Origin: Pseudomonadota bacterium
Lineage (GTDB): Bacteria; Pseudomonadota; Gammaproteobacteria; Steroidobacterales; Steroidobacteraceae
Direction of reading: 5' to 3'
Assembly (NCBI GenBank): GCA_023428645.1
Contig: JAEYXD010000054.1
Coordinates: 26,315-90,314, forward strand
Length of the DNA stretch: 64,000 bases
Shown here: positions 40,288 through 48,855 of the stretch, piece after piece
Position numbering within the stretch: position 1 is the first letter of the stretch
Layout: every line of letters starts with the position of its first letter
The notes under the pieces: model-generated
The model's database searches: none
What the model saw: only the letters and a program-made list of their open reading frames with translations
What the model was told of the DNA's origin: nothing
Program-made: the position numbers and the translations under genes

Positions 40288-41340
40288 TCAAGGCGTCGGC
40301 TGGGTGAGCTTGGCGACGCTATCGGGCGCGAAGTCGAAGGAATCGAAGAAGAGCTGCTCCCTGGGCAGCCCGCGCGCGACGAGTTCGCTGCGAATCGCCT
40401 CCACCATCGCCGGCGGTCCGCTCGCATAAACGTCGAGCTCGCTCAATTGCGCTGCGTAGTCCGCGAGCATGGCCTGATGGACCCAGCCGGTGCGGCCCGT
40501 CCATGCGTCGGTCGGCCGCGGATTCGACAACACGGGCGTGTACTTGAAGTTGCGGTGGCGCTCGCACCACTCCCGCAAGATCGTGTCTTCGTACAGATCG
40601 ACTTGCGCCTGCGCGCCCCAGTACAGATGCAGCGGCCGGCGATCGCCGCGCTCGAGCAGCTGCCGGAGCATCGCGCGCAGCGGCGCGTATCCGGTGCCGC
40701 CGCCGATCATCACGGCCGGCCGCGGCGAATGCTCGCGAAACCAGAACTGACCCAGCGGTCCCTCGATCCGCAGGAGCGTCTTCGTCTGCATACCGCCGAA
40801 CACCTGCTCCGTGAATTCGCCGCTCGCGACGCGCCGTATGTGCAGCTCGAGCAGGCCGCCGTCCTGCGGCGGGCTTGCGATCGAGAAACTGCGACGACGA
40901 TTGTGCGGCAGCATGATGTCGAGGTATTGGCCCGCCAGAAAATGAAACTGCTCGACCGCCGGCAGCTTCAAGAACACGGCCATGACATCCGGCGCCAGTG
41001 GCGTCAGCCGCTCGACCCGGCACGGCAGACTGCGCACGACGAGATCGATCGCGGGCGGGCGGATCTCGCGGATCTGCACGGTCAGCTCGCGATCGAGCGC
41101 GCGCGCCTGGCACAGCAGCGCGAAGCCTTCGCCCTCTTCTTCGGCAAGCAGGCCGAGCGGCCGGCCCTTCGGATAGTGGATGCGGCCCGCAACGATCTTC
41201 GCGCGGCACGATGAGCAGTGCCCGCCCTTGCAGCTGTGCGGCAGGTTCAAACCCACGCGCAGGGCGGCGTCGAGAATCGATTCGTCGTCCTCGACCGTGA
41301 GAATCTGCTGCGAAGGAACGAGCATGACGCGCGCTGGCAT
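40288..41340 (-). CDS. 2Fe-2S ferredoxin/FAD/NAD(P)H oxidoreductase (AscD-like)
   Basis: This 350-residue protein has an N-terminal plant-type ferredoxin domain with cysteines in LPHSCKGGHCSSCRAKI and LLCQARA. A FAD-binding reductase domain has RRSFSIASPP, and an NAD domain has VMIGGGTGYAPLRAML. The order Fd-FAD-NAD matches CDP-6-deoxy-glucoseen reductase-like and phenol or toluate reductases. It may be an electron donor for an oxygenase or a quinone/flavin pathway, but no partner oxygenase is adjacent. It ends 6 bp from the convergent regulator. Confidence 0.9.
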   Translation of the reverse strand: MPARVMLVPSQQILTVEDDESILDAALRVGLNLPHSCKGGHCSSCRAKIVAGRIHYPKGRPLGLLAEEEGEGFALLCQARALDRELTVQIREIRPPAIDLVVRSLPCRVERLTPLAPDVMAVFLKLPAVEQFHFLAGQYLDIMLPHNRRRSFSIASPPQDGGLLELHIRRVASGEFTEQVFGGMQTKTLLRIEGPLGQFWFREHSPRPAVMIGGGTGYAPLRAMLRQLLERGDRRPLHLYWGAQAQVDLYEDTILREWCERHRNFKYTPVLSNPRPTDAWTGRTGWVHQAMLADYAAQLSELDVYASGPPAMVEAIRSELVARGLPREQLFFDSFDFAPDSVAKLTQPTP

Positions 41341-41414
41341 GGCGGGAGCTTACCCAATGACACTCTATGTAGCGCGTCGCGGCGACAGAGATCCGGGACG
41401 GAAGTCGCAGGACC

Positions 41415-42653
41415 TCAAGTCCGGCGTCGATCCGCGAGCCGTCGATCCTGCCAGCGGCGCGCGCGGATCTTCGGCACCTTCGCTTTGCGGCCGAGTGCGT
41501 GCACCAAGGCGTCCTGCAGCGCCTTGGTCGCGCGATCACGCTCACCGAGCTGCTCCATCAGCTCCGCAAGCAATTGATACGCCTCCAGCCGCGGACGAAT
41601 GGCGATCGCCGTTTCCAGGAAGCTGCGCGCCTTGCCGTACAGCTCGGCCTGCATCGACAAGCGCGCGCACGTGAGCAGCAGCGCCGCGTCGTTGCGATGG
41701 TCGGGGAGCCAGCGCTCCGCGCGCTCGAGCGTGACGAGCGGCTCGGCGGGCTCGAGCTCGCCAAAGGCCAGCACCGCGGCTTCGTCCCACTGTTCGTCGA
41801 GCAGCTCGCGCAGCGCCGCTTCCGCGGCCGCGTGATCGTCGCAGGCCATCGCGGCACGCGCGTACGCAATGACGATTTCAGGACGGCGGGCGAGCGACTT
41901 GGGCGTCGACTTCCAGGTGCGTGCGAGCTCGTCGCGACTGGTGGCGGCCTGCGCTTTCAGCCGATCGAGATAGATCTGCGCGACCGTGTCGTCGGCGACG
42001 TGCGTGTCGATACCGCGCGTGTTGCGCAAGCGCGGCTCCAGCGCCTGAAGCTTTTCCCAGGCACCGGTCTGGCGATAGACGCGCGCGAGCAGCAACAGGC
42101 CGCGCGCATTCTGCTCGCCGCAATTTTCGAGCTGCTCGAGTGTCGCGAGCGCGGCGTCGAGCCGCTGGTGTTTCAGCAGCAGCTCGGCCTGCATCACGAG
42201 CACCGGCGCGCGGCGCTCGCCGGCGATGTCGAGCGCGCGTGCGAGCCAATCGTCGCGCCGCTGATGTGCGCCTTGCAGCTCCGCCGCGCGCGCCGCGACG
42301 AGGTAGTGGGCCGCGGGCTGCTCCGCGTCGCGAGCGGACCGGGACAGCGTGTCTTCGGCCGCCGCCCATTCGCCTTCGGACATCTGCATGAGACCGCGCG
42401 CCAGGCTGCGGCGAGCCTTTTGCGAGCGGCGTTCCTGCTGCGCTTCGCGCCACAGGCGTCGCGAGGCGAGCAGCTTCACGACGAGGCGGATCAGAAAATA
42501 ACTCGCGATGACTCCGAGCGCGAATGTCACCGCCGACATCTCGATCAGCGTGCCGCCAAAGCGCAGCGCTACGTAGCCGGGATCGGCGAGCAGGAAATGC
42601 GCGAGCAACGCGCCGGCGAGCAGCGCAACCGCGATGTAGATGCCCGTCTTCAT
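41415..42653 (-). CDS. hemY: HemY, TPR-containing membrane protein of the hem operon
   Basis: This 412-residue protein begins with two hydrophobic helices (IYIAVALLAGALLAHFLLA and the FALGVIASYFLIRLVVKLLA region). A large TPR-like helical domain follows. In gammaproteobacteria HemY is always with hemX behind hemCD and helps heme biosynthesis in an unclear way. Its ATG overlaps the hemX stop by ATGA. It is not a protoporphyrinogen oxidase of the Bacillus HemY type. Confidence 0.92.
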   Translation of the reverse strand: MKTGIYIAVALLAGALLAHFLLADPGYVALRFGGTLIEMSAVTFALGVIASYFLIRLVVKLLASRRLWREAQQERRSQKARRSLARGLMQMSEGEWAAAEDTLSRSARDAEQPAAHYLVAARAAELQGAHQRRDDWLARALDIAGERRAPVLVMQAELLLKHQRLDAALATLEQLENCGEQNARGLLLLARVYRQTGAWEKLQALEPRLRNTRGIDTHVADDTVAQIYLDRLKAQAATSRDELARTWKSTPKSLARRPEIVIAYARAAMACDDHAAAEAALRELLDEQWDEAAVLAFGELEPAEPLVTLERAERWLPDHRNDAALLLTCARLSMQAELYGKARSFLETAIAIRPRLEAYQLLAELMEQLGERDRATKALQDALVHALGRKAKVPKIRARRWQDRRLADRRRT

Positions 42654-43708
42654 TCGGGGCCTCGCGGCATCACGCGCTGCAGGTTCTCGACCGACCGGGA
42701 GATGTCCGGCAGCTTGGGGCTGATCTCGATCGCTTCGAGCAGCTGAATCTCGTTCATCGCCGCTCGAGTCGCGGGCGAGCTCATGTCGAAGAACTCGCCG
42801 AGCCATTGCCGCGCGGAAGCAAGCGCGCTGCGATAGCCGGCTTGATCGTGCCGCGCGACGGCGGAGCGCGCCGTGAACAGCAAGAGCTGCAGGTGCTGCC
42901 GACGCACGAGCTGCTGGTCCATCGTGACGAGAGCGCCGCTGCGCTCGTCCACGTCACGAATGCGCACCAGGCTCCCGAGCGCGCGGGCCACGATCGCGCG
43001 TGCGCGCGCGAAGAAGCCGTCCGGCAGGGCCTCGCTCGCCGCGCGGGCGTGCTCGACTTCGAGAATACCTTCGACCGGCAGTTGCGCTGCTTGCGCTTCG
43101 GCGGCCGACAACCGAGTGAGAATTCCGGTTCGATCCGGCACGCGCACGGCGCGCAACGCCTGCAGGTCGCTCGCGAGTTGTTGCCGCACTGACGTGAGCG
43201 CGGCGTCGCGCGCCGATGCCAAGCGCGAATCCGCGGATTCGAGCGCGGCGATCGCGGTAGCGACATCGCGGTCGAGCACGAGGCTGCGTTGTGCGATCTC
43301 CATCAAGAACAGCGCTTCGGCGCGCGACCATGCGCGCTGTGGTCCTTGCGTGCGGCCGTGGAGGTCCTCGACGGCGGTGTTGAGGTCCTGCACCTGCTTG
43401 GGCAGCGTGCTCAACGCGCCGATGCGCGCGTCGAGGGCGCGCGAGCTTTGCTCTTCGCGCTGTGCGAGTGCCTGCAATTCGCCCTGCAGGGTATTGCGAT
43501 CGGCAGCGAGCGAGCGGGCCAGATCGCTCACTTCGTCGAGTCGATCACGCGTGGCGTCGAGCCGCCAGAGCGCGTAGGTCGCCGTTGCGAGCGCAAGCAC
43601 GGCGAGCGCCGTCGTCAGCCGGCTATAGGAATGTACGCGTTTAGGCGCGGCCGATCCCTCTGGGAGTGCTGACTTGGACGGCAGTTCCGGGGGCGAGCTA
43701 TCGGCCAT
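42650..43708 (-). CDS. hemX: HemX, membrane-anchored uroporphyrinogen-III C-methyltransferase-like protein
   Basis: This 352-residue protein has a short cytoplasmic N-terminus, one membrane helix (TTALAVLALATATYALWRLD) and a long coiled coil with RDRLDEVSDLARSLAADRNT. Despite the family name it lacks methyltransferase motifs. The ATG at 43708 is used; the longer frame starts at a TTG. It lies between hemD and hemY, about 126 bp after hemD, in the same operon. Confidence 0.9.
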   Translation of the reverse strand: MADSSPPELPSKSALPEGSAAPKRVHSYSRLTTALAVLALATATYALWRLDATRDRLDEVSDLARSLAADRNTLQGELQALAQREEQSSRALDARIGALSTLPKQVQDLNTAVEDLHGRTQGPQRAWSRAEALFLMEIAQRSLVLDRDVATAIAALESADSRLASARDAALTSVRQQLASDLQALRAVRVPDRTGILTRLSAAEAQAAQLPVEGILEVEHARAASEALPDGFFARARAIVARALGSLVRIRDVDERSGALVTMDQQLVRRQHLQLLLFTARSAVARHDQAGYRSALASARQWLGEFFDMSSPATRAAMNEIQLLEAIEISPKLPDISRSVENLQRVMPRGPE

Positions 43709-43834
43709 ACGACTCAATCGACGACACGGCGGGCGTTGCGGGCCCGTATGCTAGCACGCGATTTTCGGTCGAATCAGGGCCGAAAGTACCGCGCGCGCGT
43801 TCCGCGACTCAGGGGCGAAGTACCGTGCGCACGG

Positions 43835-44617
43835 TCAGCGATCGCGCGCGCGTGCTCGCCATCGCGCCAACGCGCCGACGATCGCTGCATCATCGGCGCC
43901 GCTCGTGACCAGGCCTTGCGCGTTCCAGCCCATGGCTTGCGCGCCGTCGAGGATGCGCTGTGTCGGCGCGAGCAGCGGTGTTCGTTCGAGCAACGCACGT
44001 CCGCGCGGTGTCAGCAGCTCGACGAGATTCACATACATGTCGAGGCTGGTCGCCGTGACTGCATCGATGCCTTCTTCGGCCCAGCGCCTTTCGAGCGCCG
44101 CGATCTCCGCGGGCGCGATCGCGGGCCGCGCGCGGCGATACACCTCGAGCGTCGCGACGTCGGCGCCACGCGCACCCAGCGCTTCGCGCAAGGCCTCGCG
44201 TCCGCCAGCGCCACGCACGATCAGCACGTGTTGTCCGGGCGAGGGCTGAAAATCGGGATGCGCGAGCAGCGCCTCGCTCGTGAACGGCGAGGCGGGAACG
44301 ACATGGGCGGGCAGGCCCGCCGCACTCAGCGCACCTGCCGTCGCCTTGCCGATCGCCGCGACGCGCAGCGCGTCCGACTTCGGTACGAATCGCGCGCCGT
44401 GCTCGACGGCATGCACGCTCACGAAAATTGCCCAATCGACGCTCCAGTCCGGCGCCTTGGACGCGACCGGATCGCACGGTTCGATCGTGACGCTGGGAAA
44501 GACGATGCCCTCGCCGCCGTACGCCGCGATCGACTGCGCCAACGTGAGCGCTTGCGGATTGGGCCGCGTCACGAGCACGGTCGTGCCCGTGAGCGGCGGG
44601 ATGATGCGCGGTATCAC
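43835..44617 (-). CDS. hemD: Uroporphyrinogen-III synthase
   Basis: This 260-residue protein starts at a GTG overlapping the hemC stop as GTGA. It has LTGTTVLVTRPNPQALTLA at the N-terminus. Typical segments are IFVSVHAVEHGARFV, HVLIVRGAGGREALREAL and ALERRWAEEGIDAVTATSL. It closes hydroxymethylbilane with inversion of ring D. Family sequence is poorly conserved, but position directly after hemC makes the call firm. Confidence 0.93.
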   Translation of the reverse strand: MIPRIIPPLTGTTVLVTRPNPQALTLAQSIAAYGGEGIVFPSVTIEPCDPVASKAPDWSVDWAIFVSVHAVEHGARFVPKSDALRVAAIGKATAGALSAAGLPAHVVPASPFTSEALLAHPDFQPSPGQHVLIVRGAGGREALREALGARGADVATLEVYRRARPAIAPAEIAALERRWAEEGIDAVTATSLDMYVNLVELLTPRGRALLERTPLLAPTQRILDGAQAMGWNAQGLVTSGADDAAIVGALARWRARARDR

Positions 44618-45561
44618 CGTGACGGTCCCGGCGCTTGAGCGCGTTGCTCGGCGAGCAGCACGTCCGCGCCGGCGGCGAGCAAGCGATTCGCGAGCTCGAC
44701 GCCCAACGATGCGCCGTCGACGGCATCGCCATCGATCGTGCCGCGATACACGCGTCGCCCGTCGGGCGAGCCGACGACCCCCTGCAGCGTCAATTGCGTT
44801 CCTCGCAGCTGCGCGAATCCGCCGATCGGGGATTGGCAGCTTCCTTGGAGGCGCTGCGCGAAGGCGCGCTCTGTCGTACAGCAGGCCCATGCCTCCGCGT
44901 CGTTCAAGCCCTGCGTCAGCGCAATGCTGCGCTCGTCGTCGCTGCGGCATTCCACGCCGACGACGCCCTGACCGACCGCCGGCAACGAGCGCTCGAAGGA
45001 AATCGCATGCGTGATTCGCTGCGCGAGCCCGAGACGAATGAGTCCCGCGCTCGCGAGCACGATCGCGTCGTACTGACCTTCATCGAGCTTGCGCAACCGC
45101 GTTTCGACATTGCCGCGCAGCGTGTGCATCCGCAGATCCGGACGCGCGGCCATGAGTTGACACTGCCGCCGCAGGCTCGAAGTGCCCACGCGCGCGCCCT
45201 CGGGCAGCGCGTCGAAATGAGTGAAGCGCGTGGAGACGAAGGCGTCGTGCGCATCTTCCCGCTGCAGCATCGCAACGAGCGACATTCCCGGCGGCATGTC
45301 GGTTGGCACGTCCTTCATCGAATGCACGGCGATGTCGGCGCGATGCTCCGCGAGCGCGAGCTCGAGCTCCTTGATGAACAGCCCCTTGCCGCCGACCTCG
45401 GCGAGCGGACGATCGGTGATGCGATCCCCCGTGGTCGTCATCGGCACGAGGACGACCTCGAGCTGCGGATGCAAGGCGCGCAAGCGCGCGGCGACATGTT
45501 CCGCCTGCCACAAGGCGAGGCGGCTCTGACGGGTGGCGATACGTAATGGACGGTCGAACAT
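44614..45561 (-). CDS. hemC: Hydroxymethylbilane synthase (porphobilinogen deaminase)
   Basis: This 315-residue enzyme polymerises four porphobilinogen units. It begins MFDRPLRIATRQSRLALWQA. The Asp and Arg signatures include VHSMKDVPTDMP, GTSSLRRQCQLM and TLRGNVETRLRKL. The dipyrromethane cofactor cysteine is in FAQRLQGSCQSPIGGFA. A GTG six bases upstream (45567) is also possible. Only 13 bp separate it from the AI-2E-type permease gene upstream on the same strand. Confidence 0.96.
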   Translation of the reverse strand: MFDRPLRIATRQSRLALWQAEHVAARLRALHPQLEVVLVPMTTTGDRITDRPLAEVGGKGLFIKELELALAEHRADIAVHSMKDVPTDMPPGMSLVAMLQREDAHDAFVSTRFTHFDALPEGARVGTSSLRRQCQLMAARPDLRMHTLRGNVETRLRKLDEGQYDAIVLASAGLIRLGLAQRITHAISFERSLPAVGQGVVGVECRSDDERSIALTQGLNDAEAWACCTTERAFAQRLQGSCQSPIGGFAQLRGTQLTLQGVVGSPDGRRVYRGTIDGDAVDGASLGVELANRLLAAGADVLLAEQRAQAPGPSR

Positions 45562-45574
45562 CTTCACTCGATTA

Positions 45575-46669
45575 CTACTTCGGCGCGAGCTCGTTACGAC
45601 GCATGTCGAGCGTGAAACGGATCAATGCAATGATGAGCGCGAGAATGACGGGGCCGAGGAACAGGCCGATCGCGCCGAATGCCGCCAACCCCCCGAGCAC
45701 GCCGATGAATACCGTGAGCGTGCCGACATCGGCGCGGCCGGACACGAGCCAGGGACGCACGACGTTGTCGACGAGCGACACGAGCACGGTGCCCCACACG
45801 AGCATGAAGATCGCCCAGCCCCACTGGCCTTGCGCGGCGAGTACGATGACCGCGGGACCCCAGACGAGCGCGGTGCCGCCGAAGGGAAGCAGGGAGGTCA
45901 AGGCCGCAATCACGCCGAACACCAGCGGCGAGGGCAGATCCGCGATCAGGAAGGCGATGCCGACGAGCGTTCCCTGGATCAGCGCCGTGAGGCCGGTGCC
46001 GTACACCATCGCTCGCGTCACGGCGCTGAGGTGATCGAACAGGCGTGCCTTGTACGCGCGCGGCATCGGGATGAGGTCGCGCGTCGTCTGCAGCATCGAG
46101 TCGCCGTCGCGAATGAAAAAGAACAGCATGAACACCATCAGCACGAAGCCGACGACCGTGCCGACCGCGCCGACGAAGACCCGACCGCCCATCGAGGCGA
46201 GCCACTGCAAGACCTGCTCCGTGCCCTGCGAGACCCAGCCGCGCACCTGCGCCGTGTTGATGTCGAACGTGCTGTTGAGCCATGCGAGGCCTTGCTGCAC
46301 CCAAGGAACATTGGCGAAGTCCAGCACGTTGCCTTTCGCCTGATCGGCGACGGTCGTCTGGGCGTACTGCACCAGCTGCCCGACCTGCGTCGCGAACGCC
46401 GCGCTCAACGCGGTGAGCGGACCCAAGAACACGACGAGCACGAGCAGCGTGAGCACGAAGGCCGATACCTGTGTCCGCCCGCGCAGCTTGCGGGTCAGGC
46501 GAACGTGCAGTGGATGGACGAGGAAGGCCAGAAAGATCGCCCAGGCGATCGGGCCGAGAAACGGTTCGATGATGCGATAGAACGCGATGCCGAGCGCTGC
46601 CGTCACGACCAATGAAAAGGTTCGAGCATAGAACCGGTCCTCGGTTCGTGCCCGCGGGGGCGCATCCAT
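45575..46669 (-). CDS. AI-2E/PerM-family membrane permease
   Basis: This 364-residue protein has seven to eight predicted membrane helices, including VSAFVLTLLVLVVFLGPL, VVGFVLMVFMLFFFIRDG and GTLTVFIGVLGGLAAFGAIG. It belongs to the AI-2 transporter-like (UPF0118) family, whose members transport ions or autoinducers. The substrate cannot be told. The ATG at 46669 is chosen; the frame remains open for another kilobase through other genes. Its stop is 13 bp from hemC, so the hem genes may be co-transcribed with it. Confidence 0.9.
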   Translation of the reverse strand: MDAPPRARTEDRFYARTFSLVVTAALGIAFYRIIEPFLGPIAWAIFLAFLVHPLHVRLTRKLRGRTQVSAFVLTLLVLVVFLGPLTALSAAFATQVGQLVQYAQTTVADQAKGNVLDFANVPWVQQGLAWLNSTFDINTAQVRGWVSQGTEQVLQWLASMGGRVFVGAVGTVVGFVLMVFMLFFFIRDGDSMLQTTRDLIPMPRAYKARLFDHLSAVTRAMVYGTGLTALIQGTLVGIAFLIADLPSPLVFGVIAALTSLLPFGGTALVWGPAVIVLAAQGQWGWAIFMLVWGTVLVSLVDNVVRPWLVSGRADVGTLTVFIGVLGGLAAFGAIGLFLGPVILALIIALIRFTLDMRRNELAPK

Positions 46670-46882
46670 CGATGATTCGCTCCAGGTATTGATGCCGCGC
46701 AATGCTATCACCGTGCGGCTTCCAGTATTCGACGCGCGTAGGCGCTTCCCGATGCCGCGTCTGTTGGTTGCTGATCGTTGCGCCCGCGGACTACGATCGG
46801 CCAAAGCACGGTGCGAGCCGGAGACCGCAAAGTCCACGCTCGCGAGCATCCCGGGATGCCACACGAATCGAAAGGAGAAGAC

Positions 46883-47194
46883 ATGAACTCGCAAGCCGAT
46901 ATCAACACCGACAAGCTCGTCGAGGACCTGAAGGTCGTCGTTCGCGATGCCGAAGCGCTGCTGCGCGCAACCTCGGCGCAGACCGGCGAGAAGATCCAGG
47001 AAGTCCGCGCCCGTGCCGAGGAGTCCCTCAGGCAGGCGCGCGCGCGCCTCACCGAGGTCGAGGACCAGGCATATCAACGCGCGCGCGAGCTGGCGGATTC
47101 GACCGAGGTCTACGTGCGCGAGAACCCGTGGCAGGCACTCGGCATCGCCGCGGGCGTCGGCGTGCTCGTCGGCCTGTTGCTGAGCCGGCGCTGA
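46883..47194 (+). CDS. yqjD: DUF883 (ElaB/YqjD-like) membrane-anchored protein
   Basis: This 103-residue protein is a long amphipathic helix (VRARAEESLRQARARLTEVE) followed by a C-terminal membrane helix with WQALGIAAGVGVLVGLLLSRR-like sequence. YqjD and ElaB attach to ribosomes and the inner membrane in E. coli in stationary phase. AAAGGAGAAG is a strong ribosome site before the ATG. It is followed by yqjE and yqjK. Confidence 0.93.
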   Translation: MNSQADINTDKLVEDLKVVVRDAEALLRATSAQTGEKIQEVRARAEESLRQARARLTEVEDQAYQRARELADSTEVYVRENPWQALGIAAGVGVLVGLLLSRR

Positions 47195-47222
47195 GCCGTT
47201 CCTGCAAGTCGAGGGCGCGAGC

Positions 47223-47633
47223 ATGGCGGTCAACGCTGATGAATCGAGCGGCGCCTCCGGGCTGACCGGCGGGCTGTTCCAATCCTTGAGCGGCTTCGTC
47301 GCTACGCTCGTGACGCTCACGCACACCCGCCTGCAGCTGTTCACGACCGAGCTGCAGGAGGAAGTGCAGCGCGCCGCGCAACTGCTCGTCTGGGCGTTCA
47401 TCGCATTGTTCGCGGCGATGCTCGCGTTGTTCCTCGGCGCGCTCACGGTGATCTTCGTCTTCTGGGACACGCATCGTCTGCTCGCCGCGCTGTCGATGAC
47501 GGCTGTGTTGATTGCGATCGCGGGCGCGGCGGCGTTCGTGATGATCCAGAAGCTCAAGAGCAAGCCGCCGATGCTCGACAACACGCTCGCCGAGCTCGCG
47601 AAGGATCGCGATCAGCTCCGTAAGCACCTATGA
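47223..47633 (+). CDS. yqjE: YqjE/holin-3-6 family membrane protein
   Basis: This 136-residue protein has two membrane helices (LLVWAFIALFAAMLALFLGA and SMTAVLIAIAGAAAFVMI) joined by a short loop. It is preceded by an amphipathic TRLQLFTTELQEEVQR segment, which is diagnostic of the family. The family name derives from phage holins, but the yqjDEK context shows a cellular envelope role of unknown detail. It overlaps yqjK by 4 bp. Confidence 0.9.
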   Translation: MAVNADESSGASGLTGGLFQSLSGFVATLVTLTHTRLQLFTTELQEEVQRAAQLLVWAFIALFAAMLALFLGALTVIFVFWDTHRLLAALSMTAVLIAIAGAAAFVMIQKLKSKPPMLDNTLAELAKDRDQLRKHL

Positions 47634-47953
47634 GCGATCGTCAGCAGGAGCTCGCGGCTCGCCGCAATGCGTTGATCGCGCAGTCCTCCGCGCAGCGCGA
47701 GCAGCTCAGGATGCAGGCGCGCGAGATCAAGATGCGCCTCGCAACCGTGGATCATGGGATCGAGGTGGCGCGCGCGGTCGTGCGGCAACCGGCAATCATC
47801 GCTGGCGCCGCCGCGGTCGTCGCGTTCATCGGGCCCGGCAAGATCCTGCGCGCCGTCGCGCGCAGCGCGATGTTCATCACGACGGGACGGCGCCTGCTGA
47901 GCCTGTGGCGGGGGACACGGAAAGAGATGACGCGGCCGATGCTGCCGAGGTAG
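47630..47953 (+). CDS. yqjK: YqjK-like protein
   Basis: This 107-residue basic protein has an N-terminal helical region MSDRQQELAARRNALIAQS, a hydrophobic stretch AIIAGAAAVVAFIGPGKIL and a basic tail. The ATGA overlap with yqjE completes the yqjD-yqjE-yqjK set. The function is unknown, but expression is usually linked to stationary phase or stress. Confidence 0.82.
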   Translation: MSDRQQELAARRNALIAQSSAQREQLRMQAREIKMRLATVDHGIEVARAVVRQPAIIAGAAAVVAFIGPGKILRAVARSAMFITTGRRLLSLWRGTRKEMTRPMLPR

Positions 47954-47983
47954 GCGGCGGAAGAGCCGGGTGAGAGCGGGGAA

Positions 47984-48054
47984 GAACGGGAAGATCCGGA
48001 AAAGATCCGGAAAAGATCCGGAGAAGAGCCGAAGAAGAGGAAGAGCTGGAGAAG
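47984..48054. repeat. Short 11-bp tandem repeat, AAGATCCGGAA
   Basis: Three exact units begin at 47991, 48002 and 48013, followed by degenerate GAAGAGCC and GAAGAGGAAGAGC stretches. The array lies directly next to dispersed-repeat copy 4, between yqjK and algR. Confidence 0.7.
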
Positions 48055-48117
48055 ACCCCCCTCCCCTAGCCCTCCCCCGCTGCGCGGGGGAGGGGGAATT
48101 GGTTGAGGCCGTTTTCT
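48055..48117 (-). repeat. Dispersed GC-rich palindromic repeat, copy 4
   Basis: On the minus strand it reads AAGAAAACGGCCTCAACC, CCCCCTCCCCCGCGCAGCGG and AGGGCTAGGGGAGGGGGG in order, nearly identical to copy 2 at 18673. It starts immediately after the algR stop. Confidence 0.8.
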
Positions 48118-48855
48118 TCAGGGTTCGCCCCTGATCCTTCGCAGCAGCTCCGCCGCATGTCTGCGGCTGACTTGCAGTACCGCCCCGCAATCGCGGACTC
48201 GCACGACGTATTGCCCGTCGTCCGTACGCTCGACCGCGGAAATCTGGCGCTCCGCGACGAGCGCATTCCGGTGGATGCGCACGAAATCGCTCGAGAATTC
48301 CTCCGCCAATGACTTCAGCGGCTCGTCGATCAGGTTTTCGCCGCCCTTGTGGCGCACGGTGATGTACTTCTGGTCGGCCAGAAAATAATAGATGTCCGCG
48401 ACCGGAATGAGCCGCAGCTGGTCGCCGAGCCGCGCGCAGATCTGTTCGCGACGCTGTTCGAGCCCGGCGGATTTCGCGACCCGCGCCAGCCGCGTCGGCG
48501 AGATGCGCCCGGCGTGCCGTAGGGCATGCGCCAGCTTTTCCTTGCGCACGGGCTTCAGCAGGTACCCCACCGCTTCCGTCTCGAACGCATCGACCGCGTA
48601 TTGATCGTAGGCCGTCGTGAAGATCACCGCGGGCGGGTCTTCGAGCGAGTCGATGTGGCGGGCGACCTCGATGCCGGAAATGCCAGGCATGCGCACGTCG
48701 AGCAGCACGACGTCCGGCTGAGCCTGGCCGCACGCGGCCAGGGCTTCCTCGCCGTTGGCGGCTTCGCCCACGATTTCGCAATCGCCGATTTCTTCGAGCA
48801 GCCTGCGTAGGCGCTCGCGCGCCGGGGGTTCGTCGTCAACGATCAACAGCTTCAT
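48118..48855 (-). CDS. algR: AlgR/LytR-type response regulator
   Basis: This 245-residue protein has a receiver domain with phospho-Asp D53 (VVLLDVRMPGISG). The LytTR DNA-binding domain (about 140-240) has IYYFLADQKYITVRHKGGE, VRIHRNALVAERQI and VQVSRRHAAELL-like strands. Its start overlaps algZ by 20 bp. AlgR controls alginate, twitching or virulence genes in Pseudomonas; here it is separated from hemC, its usual neighbour, by the yqj set and the AI-2E permease. Confidence 0.92.
   Translation of the reverse strand: MKLLIVDDEPPARERLRRLLEEIGDCEIVGEAANGEEALAACGQAQPDVVLLDVRMPGISGIEVARHIDSLEDPPAVIFTTAYDQYAVDAFETEAVGYLLKPVRKEKLAHALRHAGRISPTRLARVAKSAGLEQRREQICARLGDQLRLIPVADIYYFLADQKYITVRHKGGENLIDEPLKSLAEEFSSDFVRIHRNALVAERQISAVERTDDGQYVVRVRDCGAVLQVSRRHAAELLRRIRGEP

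Noticed and set aside
45575..47584. Extended 669-codon reading of the AI-2E permease
   Set aside because: The extra N-terminal 300 codons run antisense through yqjD and yqjE; the ATG at 46669 gives the family length.
46883..47633. Holin-like gene as evidence of a prophage
   Set aside because: The holin-3-6 domain belongs to the cellular yqjDEK set; no phage genes are nearby.
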